From positions 67,314,501 to 67,378,500 of the forward strand of contig NC_080588.1 of assembly GCF_029962835.1 (NCBI RefSeq): a stretch of DNA of 64,000 bases, in the 5' to 3' direction. The notes under the pieces are model-generated. The model searched no databases, was not told where the DNA came from, and saw only the letters and a program-made list of their open reading frames with translations. Positions 36,801-48,568 of this stretch are shown in pieces. The position numbers and the translations under genes are program-made. Positions within the stretch are counted from its first letter, which is position 1. Each line of letters starts with the position of its first letter. The stretch comes from Magnolia sinica (taxonomy: Eukaryota > Streptophyta > Magnoliopsida > Magnoliales > Magnoliaceae).

Positions 36801-39800
36801 CATACTTAATCAACATGCTTTTAATGGTCGGGGCATGAGAGGCTGCAAACTAACAACATTCACCTCCGTCAATCTTAACACGATGAAATCTCATTCCTTA
36901 TCAAGTCTGGCATGGCGGTTGCTGGTGCTTTTTTCATTTTATTTTTTTTTTCCACTTGGCTTTGAAGGGTAAATACTGCATTAGAGGGAAAAACAACAAC
37001 AAAAAATAGGAATTAGCTGTTAGCTAGAAAGAGGTGGAAATGTGCAATTTCACCTACCATCAATTAGAATTAAAGAGAGGACTGTGATTGAGATCTTGGA
37101 GGTGATGCCAATGAGCGTTCTAATTTTTTAAACTGTGTTTGGTTGAGTGTGGGTTTGCTAAGCCTGTGCATGTGTATGAGGCGTACAATCTATGTGCCAC
37201 CACATATGCCATTGTTGCAGACTGTTCGAATATCCAAGCTGTTTACAAGTGGGTCTGATTGTTGTATAAATACTCTCTCTAAAATCAGGCTGATTGCTAA
37301 TCAAGTGGGCCACTGTGTTAAAAACGTGTTGACTGCTTTAAAAACTTTGGTCAGGTTGTTTTCAGCCCACTTTTATTTTGTAAACCTCTTTTGGAAGGCT
37401 AACCAGATTTTATCAGAAAAGAAAAGGAAAAATTACTAGAAACACTGGAGATAATAAGAGATCATCATGCCCATTACAATAAGAACGTTTCTGCCCAACA
37501 ATTGATGATTTGCTTACAACTGCAACTCCTGAAGGTTGAAGATCACCCAACTCAATAAAACACTTTCCCTCTAGCAGGCGATGGAAATTGGTTCTGCATT
37601 TTTTTTAAAAATATAATGTTATGTTTTTCCTTTCCTCCCAACTCCTGTCTGACTCGTTATTGAGCTCATGGAACTGTATCATGATGTGTGTTTGCTAGGA
37701 TTTGAAACAAGCAGCCAATTAAGCTCTCAGTGTGTCTGAAACTTTGGTGGTGAGTTTTATTCAGGTTTGCTTTCCAGGAAACCAAAGAGTTGAAACTTTT
37801 GCATCTCTTTCTACCAGCCAGTGTTGCTTTGATGCAATTCTCTTGGTGATGTTATTGTATTTGATTGAATAAAAAAGATCTTGCTGTTTTATGAATAAAG
37901 CATGATCGGCTAAATGGTTGTGGCGCTTTGGTTCCGAGGAAGGTGCTTTTTGGAGGGACATTTTTTCTAGCATGGTTGTAGCAAGGATGGGTGGTGCATT
38001 AAGGATACATCTCTTTATAGGGCTTCGGCAGCTTGGATAGGTTTTATCTCCGTCAAAAGCATATTTTCTCAAGGGGTGGGGTTCGTGCTAGGAGATGGAG
38101 AGAATCTCCGTTTTTGGGAAGATGTTTGGATTGGGGAGGAACCCTTGGAAGTTTTGTTTCTGCGAATGGCCCGTCTTGCAATGTACCTCAATATCTCAAT
38201 AGCTAGGTGTTTCTCAGGTAATGGTGAATCTAGGGTGCGGACCCCTCCATGCTGGTTGCTATTAGCTGAGGACGAGATTGATGAATTGGCTTCTTTGCTT
38301 ACTCTTATAAAGGATTATAGACCGATCATTGGGGAAAAAGATAGAATGTTTTGGCGTTGGGAAAATTCAGGTGCCTTCTTGGTGGGTCGTCCTATTATGC
38401 GATGCATGGTTGTGGTCCTGTGGATTGGATGGGGCTATCATTACCACTAAGTACGTTTGATCTTACAGAGCGCCGCCGAGAGTAGCTGCCTTTGCATGGC
38501 TTGTTGGAAGGAAGAGGGTTCTCACTGTTGATAATTTTCAGAAACAAGGGATGATGTTTCCAAACATTTGCATTGTGTATATGGCTGATATGGAGTCGGT
38601 GAATCACCTATTTCTTCTTTTCCCTTTTGCTTCTAGACTTTGGAATTTTCTTGTCCTAAAGTTCATAGTCTACCATTGGTTACCATCTACTAGGTTGGCA
38701 CGGGATGGAGATTGATAAGAAGAGGAAAAGCATTTTGTGGCTTTGTTTATCGGCGGACCTTTGGGCGATTTGGGAAGAAAGAAATGGAAAGTGTTTTAGA
38801 AATTTGAGTTGTACTGTGGGTTGGGTTAAGATGCGAGTAAGGGGCCTGGTTTTTTGAGTGATCTTTGTGCTTCGGTGGGGATATTGATTGTAATTTTTTG
38901 TAGATGTGGGTGGGTTTTATTTGTTTCTTGTATTCTTGGGTGGCTGCCTTAGGGCCCCTGCTGTATAGTTCTTTCGCCTTTGCGCTTTGTTTATAAAAAA
39001 AAAATTGTTACCTCTCAATTTTTATTTTTTTTTGCTGTTCTCAGTGACTTTAGTTGAGACTACATGTGTTGCGCAAACTTGTACAAAAATAGCACTATTG
39101 GAATATTCATGATTGTGCTCAAATTATTAGACTATTGCCCCCAGGATATTTGTTTCCATGTCTTTATGCCTAACCATTTCTTTTTCTCTTGTTTGCCTGC
39201 CTTTCTACTTCCTGAATCCATTTCCAGGAGAGTTGGATGAGGTCGTCAATTCTCTTGGTAGAGAAGGGGCGATGAGTGTAAACATTCACTGTCATTGCCT
39301 CATTGCCTCTCCCCTAATTGTCGTATCTTTCTCGTGTCACTAAGGAAGTTCTTAAATTTGCATGTGGTTGTCACAGCAGATTTACTAGTGTTGTCAAAAG
39401 CTTCATTTGTTTTCAGCAGTCTGTTAGAAGTTAGAACCATGTGTGATTTAGATATTTGATTTTGTAGATGGATTATATAAATACTTCACACCCAAACTTT
39501 ATTGGTGGGAGTAAAGCTGTAGAGGTTGCGCTGCAGCAAGTCAAATCTTCTAGGTTACCTGTGTCTCTGCCCAAATTAAAGGTATACTTTTGTCCCTTCC
39601 GTGCGATGCCAAAGTATTTTTCATGTAGTTTATCTATGTACGAGTCTGAGCATTCAATTTATAATTGTCTCACATTGTGGATGTAGGATGGGGTAGATTC
39701 TGATAGATTACAAGCATCTGAAAAAAGTCTAAAATCTCGAGCTATTCTGGCTAGATCTGGTGCAAATGGAATAATCGCGGACCAGGTATCAGGGCAATTT

Positions 39801-42800
39801 AACGTCTAGATATTGTGGCTTTACATTTATAATGTTTATTGCAGATTATTGTGATACAGTTTTGGCTTTATTGCAGCACCATTTAGTGGTTTAAATTTCC
39901 TTTGTTATGCTTGTTTCTGCATGATGAACAGGGAGTACGATCTGTTGCAGATACCGAGAGGCCAGGGTCAGCTGGTAAACGTTCCACCTTTAAAGAAAGA
40001 GTTTTCTGCATGACCGCATGCGATACTAAAAACTGAAATGAGTTTCTGTTGCTATTATTGTTTTATGTTGGAAGTATTTGTAGTTCCTCATAACTGTGCT
40101 ACTTGTTTGAGCTTGATAGCCTCCAGTACATATATGAAGCTTCTTATTGATTGCAAACCTCTTGTAATAAGTTGTGTTACATGGTGGTAATCTGCCATGG
40201 CTGGAGAGTGTAAAAGGTAGCTATTATGCCTTCTAATTATCCAAGTTGTGCAGTGTCCTTGTATCCAAAGAATTTTAAGGCTATCATTCAAAAAAAAAAA
40301 AAAAAAAGAAAGAAAGAAAAAGAATTCAAAAGTTCTCTAGCTTCCGAGTTGGACAATAGATGTGGATCTGTCATCAAAAATAGAGATATACCCAGAACGA
40401 AATTGGAATTTAAAACTGCCTCCTTAGGTTAGGATATTGAATGTAGGCAGTAGCTCCATGGGCAATCTGATCAATGTTGTCAAATCACATGAGGATCTGG
40501 GATCTATGCACTTATGCGATCGCATAGATCCCCTAAACAATTTTATTTTTTTTTTTTTAATTTTAAAGAAAGAAATAAATAAAACTAAAAAATAAGGGGA
40601 AAATGGAAAAAATTATGAAAAAGTATATAAAAATTAAAAAAAAAAAAAAATACTAGAAGGGTAGGGAGGAATTGTTTTTTTAAAAATATATATATACCTA
40701 TTTCATTAATATTTTGTTATATTTATTACATCTATTAGACTATTAGAGACTATAATAAGTTAACTAACAAGTACATAAATGAATAGATATAGTAAAAAAC
40801 ATGAACAAAAAAAATTGAAATTTTATTGATGTAGAAATACATTCTAAAAATTCAAAAATAAAAAATAAAAATAAAAATAGGCCATACACTAATCCCTAAT
40901 CCATTGTGACACATCTCCACCATCATTGCCACCATCATCATTATCAGAATCATCTCTTTCTTTGCTTTATACTTCAGCTTCTTATGTTTCTTCATCATTG
41001 GTTCCTACTAGTCGTTCATCCACATCCAATAGTTGATCATTTTCTTCTTGTATCTCCTCTATCTCGTCTTCTTTTTGGCCTGACTGCAACCCACCCGTCT
41101 TCTAGCCTTTGACTTGAACTTTCTCAAGGTGCTGATCCAAATACAGCATCTTCTACTTGGGCCGATTTTAGGTCCTCACCTATAAAGATGGAATGCATTC
41201 TCTACATGCTACTCATTGTCTACCTCCAAATCATCTAGGTAGATTAGATCATAGAAATTAGAAATTAGGCTTTTCTCGCCTAGCTAGGAATCGTTCCCAT
41301 AAATGTTGGTTGTATTGGACAAAAACTAGGCCATTTAGCTTCTTTTGTTCAAAACGGTTCCTTTTTTGTTCGAATTTGTGTAACATTTGAATTGATAGTG
41401 AATTAGTGATTAGATACTTTTAATATTCACTCTAAATCCAATATTTGAATATGTTCAAATTTAAAATCTTATCGCCTTGAATGAATGCTAGTTGCGCACG
41501 CTACTGCTTGCAGAACATGTGAGGCCAAGAGTTTCGTGGCTAATTTTTTCAGTGTTGGATCCTGTTCAGGTCCACTCCATACATTCCCCACTAGTCAATT
41601 ATTTAAATAACAGTTAGAGTAAGTTAGACTTCACTTTGTAGTTGTGTAAAAACTAAAAATTCTAATTGAGAGTAACTCTCTAAGATGTTTATATAAGTTT
41701 GTTGGCTTGGCCAAGACATTTAGTTTATGTTGTTATTCCTAGATCAAGGGGGTAGTACATCAGATGGAATAATTTCTTAGATGTATTATCGTATCTCTAA
41801 AGGTTGGACCAACTTTTTATAGGTCAGTGGAATCTTTATGCCTAAAACCCCAGTTCCAGTAATCATTTATTTGGTACCTACCAAGGAGTGGGAATTTCCA
41901 TTCTAACCCTTCTTGAGGGATTCCATCCAAAAAAATATTCTAAGTTAGAGTAACTCTCTAAGACATTTATACTTAGTAATTTTATAATTCTATGTCGAAT
42001 GACTATGTCTCTTGCGAAATTCCCCGCACTCTTCAAGTAGGAGTCTAAAAGCCTGGATATCTTATCTTATTCATCCTTATCTTATGTCATTCTCTCCAAA
42101 ACGTTAAGAAATCCTCCCATAAGCGTTATTTCTACCTCGCTTTGATTGGCGAAAGCGAAGAATACAATAGGATTAAGGATGTAGGCAACTAAATACAAAG
42201 GGGATGACATTTGGTTGCCTTATCTTTTATCTATTATATCTAATGCAGGCTTATAATCATGTTCTTTACAATTAAAGTGTTCTATAATTTTTTATCTAGC
42301 CTGTCAATCACATCATAAGTGTATCCCATTGTTGCTTTTCATCACCGTCCACCAACTTTAACACACTAAGGGTTTGAAGATTTTAATGTCTTCAGTACTT
42401 GTGCGCATGTCCAGAATGATTGCGTAGTTTTCTTTGACCAAGTCTCGTTATTCCAATCGACCTACACTGCAAAGCTTCTAAGCTCATATTTTTTACATAC
42501 AACCTTTTTAGTATTAAAAAGATTGTTGCAAATTGGATGACAGGCACAACGGGCCTAAACAAATTAAAGCTAATGTGTTTTCTCATGTTATGGAGTAGAA
42601 GGGCATGCTTGCGCATAAATATAGTTATTCTTCTAGGCTTAGCAATTACTTTAATATATGACCTAACTATATCCTCCAACATTAAATCTATACAATGTGT
42701 CATGTATAGAATCCAAAATAAATGGCGTCGTTTCTCCATAAGAAGGCAACTTGCACCTACGTTGGAGGTTGCGTTGTCCTTTATAATTTGGATAACATAT

Positions 42801-44260
42801 TCTTCTCCAACTTCCTCACCTACACTATTTAATAATTTAAACAAATATTCAACCGTGTGGGAATGGGCTGATGTATCTACTGACTTAAAAAACATAGTCC
42901 AAGCTAGACAAATTACGAGAAAGTTAATTAGTATTCAACCGGATCTATCGATCATTAGAAACATCTAGAAGTTTTCTACACCCCTTTGTATTCGACCGAC
43001 GATAAAGTTTCTACTAAACTCAACCATTGTTTTTAGGCAAGTTTCTTTTACTTCATGATATGAAGGGGGCTTTAGTTTTGATCCAAATTGACATATTCCT
43101 TCAACTATTACTTTAAAACTTTTCAATTTAATGGTGTTGAAAGCAACACCGGCTTAGTATAACCATTTAGCAATATATTGAATTATAGTTTTCCTATCTT
43201 TATTTTTATAACAATTTTCTAGTGTTGTTTGAGCGGTTCTTTGGTTAACTACATCCTTGGGATGTGGTCAACACCATCTATCTAATGGCCCATGCCATGA
43301 GGTCTTTTGGGCGCCAATGCTCTAGAGCGTCCGGTCGATGTAGGGTTGGGATAGAGTGATAATCCACATCCAAATCAACATCAATATGTTCATTGGCCTC
43401 TTGTTCCATAAACTATTCTTTTAAGTACCACATTGTCACGCCTTCTTCTACCATTTTTATCTCTGTATTTATGATTTCCTTTCAGTTCTCTAGAGTAATA
43501 TTGGGACATGTTTTTCTATTTGATCCTAGCATGTGTGCAAGGTGTTGCTTGTGCCGTCCAATTGCTATCGACACTTTCAAAAAGGTCACACGCTTTGTTG
43601 GACTTTCGGTAGCACTATAGTAGCGCCCATACTTCCAACTTGGGTCATTAAACTTGGGTTTCAAAGAAGAAGAATGGGAAGAAGAAAACATAACGATATT
43701 GAGGGAAATTTAATTAAATAATTCAATTTAATTGTACTTATACCAAAAGAGAGCGTTGAGCCTTATCACCTTGTAGGACTAGCCTTGTACTATAGGGGAA
43801 TGGAGAGAGAGTTTTGATTCTTGAATTTGTAGCTTTGTAAGTTGTAACTTTTAGGAGTTTGTCTTGTAGCTGTAACTTGAAAGAGTGAGTCTTGATTCTT
43901 GAAACTTGTAAGCCTTGAATCTTGAAACTTGAAAGAGTGAAAGCCTTCCATTTAGCCTTGTTGTCTTGGATATGGGAGATAGGAGTGAGAGGGTGAGAGA
44001 ATGATGAGATTATAAGAGAATGAAGAGTGAATGAGAGTAAGTGTTGAGTTTGTAGCTTTGCAACTTGTAACTTGTAAAAGTTTTAGGCTTGTAGTTGTAA
44101 CTTGAAAGAGTAAACGCCTTCTACTTAGCCTTGTTGTCTTGGATATGAGAGATAAGAGTAAGAGAGTAAGAGGATTAAGAGAGAATGAGAGTAAGTATTA
44201 GAGAGAGAGAGTCTTTGCGAGGGAGTAAGAGAGCTAAGAGAGATTGAGAGTTGATACTAT

Positions 44261-44302
<42 letters not shown>

Positions 44303-44876
44303 AGGAGATTGAGGGATGAGAGTATTAGAGTGAGAGAGAGAGAGAGAGAGTAAGAGAATTAAGAGAGATTAGAGATGTAATAGAGAGAGAGAGAGTAAGA
44401 AGTAATGTAGTCATGAAAATAGGGGGGGTGGGAGTGCCTATTTATAGTTTTTTTTTTAAAAAAAAGAGAGAGCATTTGAAGGGAAAAAGAAGTAAAGATG
44501 GCTTATGCAGTCACATTCTTTTCTATGCGACCGCATAAGTCCCAACGGCTCGAAAACCACATGCTATCATATCGTATGTGGCTGAGTGGTCCCATACAAT
44601 GTTATCAAAATCGTACGATTCATGATATGAATCATAAGGGTGTACGATTTGAATCATACACCCAAATCACAAATCCCAAATAATCATACGAATCATACGA
44701 TGATCATATGAATCGTAAGATAGTTGTAGATTACATAAATGGGCCGAAAAATAACTTAATATTTTTTATTTTAAAAAAAAAAAAAATTATTCATTTTTAT
44801 TCTTCTTTCTTTGTACCCTTTTGCTCATAAAACATGAAAAAGGCCTCCCCTATTAAATATATCCTCATTTTTCTTT

Positions 44877-44919
<43 letters not shown>

Positions 44920-47900
44920 CCAGAGGAGATTCAGGGATTTTAATATTAAAAAACCCAAAGCAAAGAAATCAAGATACTATTCACAATGGAATCGAATGCC
45001 ATTTTTTCTAACATGATTCTACACTTAAGAAAGGTACAAAACAATAAAATTATTAAAGGACTCTTGTATGTTGTTTAAGTTAATTTTTTTTCAAAAGACA
45101 AGAATCCTTTAATATCGTGACGTGTATGCCATATACATTTTCTCAATTGATAATATCATGATATGTATTACTTTTTTGGTACATGATGGGAAATGGATGA
45201 TTAATGAGTTTTTAATCTCTTTTGATTTACTTATATTTTTTCATTTGTTTTTTTTTATATGTATATTTTAAAATCAGAAAAAATCTTGCAATTTGATATG
45301 ATTCAACCCCTTCTACAATTTGCGATTCGATACGATTCAACCCCTTTTCTATGATTTGTGAACGATTTCGACAACATTGGTCCCATATCTCATATGACAA
45401 CACTGAATAAGAGCAATTCTAAGATTTGTGGAGTGGTGAGGGAAGACACGGGAATGATTCTTCTAGTCTTTTCCGGGCCAGAGGCTGATGTAGATTCTAA
45501 CTGTGAATATAATAGCTACCAAAGATGGGAAATTTTTATTATGAAGTCTTTTAAGACCTTTCATTGTAGGGAATGGCTAAAAAATGCTATTGCTTCGGCT
45601 CATGGTAAATATTCCCTGCCACGGTGCACATTTATTGAATGAGACACTGAGGTTGAAGTTTTTGAGGTACGTGATTAGCTTTAGGCATGTGACAAGGTAG
45701 GCTAATTCATTGGCATATAGTTCTGTTGAGTCTCTTAGCTGGTCTTTTGTGCTGGAAATTTGTATCCATTGCCTTGGTGGATACATGTTAGCTTTCGTTT
45801 CACTAATAAATTTTTTTACTTATCATCCTTTTGTATAGCTTCTGTTCTTAAATAAAATTGCGTTATCCTTCAATAAAACAAAATAAAATTTTTATTCGTA
45901 ATGTGTCTGTGTGTACACTTCTCCCAATTACATACTAACTTGAAGGTTAATCAGGAAGTTCCTCTGGATCAAGTTGGGGCATTCCATTACTTTTTGGTGG
46001 TAGTGAAAACCGTGCTTCTGCCAGAGAAAGCTTAGTGAACAAGTCATATAGTGAACCTGTTCCCAGCATAGACCACAGGTCCTCTATGATCCTATTGAAA
46101 GAGGTAACAGCACACAACATGCATTGAATATCTGATCAGGTTATTATTTCATGTCTTTATTGTTAATTACATGATAACCTGTTGTGTGATTGATATATTG
46201 TATGATTCAGCCCCCAGCTATCTTGCGGCCCTCAGAAACTAATACAGAGCAGGAGGCAGTTGAAATAACAGTCACAAAATTGCTATTGAAATCATATTAT
46301 GACATAGTCAGAAAGAACGTTGAGGATTCTGTGCCTAAAGCAATTATGCACTTTCTGGTAAGCAATTATGCACTTTCCATTCTAATCATTCAAAAAAGAA
46401 AAAACTTGTTGCTTTTGATTGTGTGTGTTCCTCCACACGGGTGTGAGTTGTGAGTGTCCCTATACCCTTGCCCAGTATGTTCCTATGCGGAGTTCCACCC
46501 CACATGTGCGGGGGAGTGTTATTGCTGGTCTTATCGAGCTCCTCCGTGAGTAGCTGTGTTTGTTTGGTTGGTTCGGCGCAAGAGGATTCTCACCTTGGAT
46601 AACCTTCAAAGAAGAACGATGATATTGCCAAATATGTGTTTAATGCGTGAAGAGAATGCGGAATCTATAGATCATTTGTTTTTGCATTGCTTATTGCCGA
46701 ATATGTGTTTAATGTGTGAAGAGAATGTGGAATCTATAGATCATTTGTTTTTGCCTTGCTCCTGTGCCTATAAAGTGTGGCTCCATTTTATTCAGTTGCT
46801 TCATGTGGTTTGGGTTATACTAAGGTCGGTGGAAGATTTCATGTGGGCTTGGCATGGTGGGGGAGTGGGAAAATCAGAGAAAGCTAAGTGGCGGCTGATT
46901 TTGATGGGGGTGTTTTTGGACTATTTGGGGGCCTAGTAATGGCCAGTGTTTTCGAAATGAAAATGTGGGGCTTGAGGATCTCATTAGTAGGATTAAAGGG
47001 ATGGTTGCCAGTTGGGCCGCTTTTGTTTAGGTGGTTGGTCTTTCCATTGTATTCTTTTCTTGCTTTGTGGGTTGCTAATAAAAAATTTTGTTATCTTTCA
47101 AAAAAAAAAAAAGGGTTCAAATTAGCCTTGCGCCTTGCTTTTATTCAGCTTTATAATCAGGTTGGCAGGGAAAGTGAGAGGTTGGTATGGAGAAAGGAGC
47201 TGTCAAGGCGATTTTCAGTCAGATCTTTTTATGCTATGCCAGCTAAATCTGAAGTGGAGGGGAAGCCAAGTATACCAAGTTTGTTTGGTCCTAAGTAGCT
47301 CCGCCCAAAGTTGCACCTTTTTTGTTGGCTTGCGGGAAGAGGAAGAGTATTAACTGTGGATAACCTTCAAAAGAGGGGGATGATCCTCCCTAACTTGTTA
47401 TGTATGGTTAACCAAGAATCGATCGATCATCTGTTCATCCACTGTCCATTTGTGTCGAAGGTGTGGAATGGAGCCCTTTCCAGATTCAATGTCCTGCGGG
47501 TTACGCTGAACTCTATAGGAGACTTGCAAATGACCTGGCATGGCGCTACGGTGGAAATGGATCTAAAAGGCCCATGACGGTTATGCTTGTTGGCAGGTTT
47601 GTGGGCGATTTGGGAGGAAAGAAATGGGAGATGTTTCCATAACGTAAGTCACAATGCTGATTGGGTTATAGGAAGATCTCTTGTGGCTTTGTCTGGAGTG
47701 GGGCTGATGTATTTTGGGCTGTAAAGGTTGGGGTTTTCCTGCTGTTTGGGGCTGGTTGGATTTTTTCTTTTTTCTGTATTCTGACGCCTGTTGGTGCTTT
47801 CGTAATAAAATTCTGTAAGTTCTCCAAAAAAAAAAGAAAGAAACAACAGGCCATGCCATTGGCTGGAAAAGTCTAAGGTTGTATTGACTTTCAAATTAGC

Positions 47901-48537
47901 CATTTGCCTAGCTCAACAATTCTATATGTCACACTGGAATTCAATTTCCACTTATTTATTTTCCGGAATTCAGTTTCTGTTTTGTTTGTTTTTTTTTTTT
48001 CCCTTTTTCTATGCTCTCTTCTCTTTGTGTTTTACTAATTTATGCTTGTGTTTTAAAATGTTGAAAGAGTCCACTAACTATTCTTAGCTGACAAAATGCT
48101 TTATAACCTATGCCAAACCCTTAACCCTTCATGGGAAAAAGAAGTTATGAATAGACTACATGCAAATTTTACGGGGTATATGTCAGATCTAGACCCCAAT
48201 GTCACTGAATACTACAAACCAGGGACTAGAATCTCAATGTTGGAGTATGCATCACCCAATCTCCAAAAAGCAATACTTTGTGTCTGATTCAGATACGGAG
48301 CAGTAAAATGCATATTGGATGCTGAGGACCTCTTTTCATCATGTCTGTTCCAGACACTAGGATAAGAGGCCAAAATTGTCATCTCTGTGGGCATCAAACC
48401 CAAACAATCAATTTCCAAGAGGCATAGCGATGCTCTTTTATGTTTGTCAGCCTTTTGGGTGGTGTTTAGATCATTTCAAAGATATCTTTGACATATACAA
48501 TTACTAATTACACTTGGTTCTTTTCCTTTTCTTTTTC

Positions 48538-48568
<31 letters not shown>

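Noticed and set aside
42537-42968. 143-codon plus-strand open frame
   Set aside because: It is the antisense shadow of the hAT transposase core, which reads convincingly on the minus strand.
47581-47903. Several overlapping frames at the end of the L1 copies
   Set aside because: They overlap L1 3' sequence and its A-rich tail; none is conserved with host proteins.
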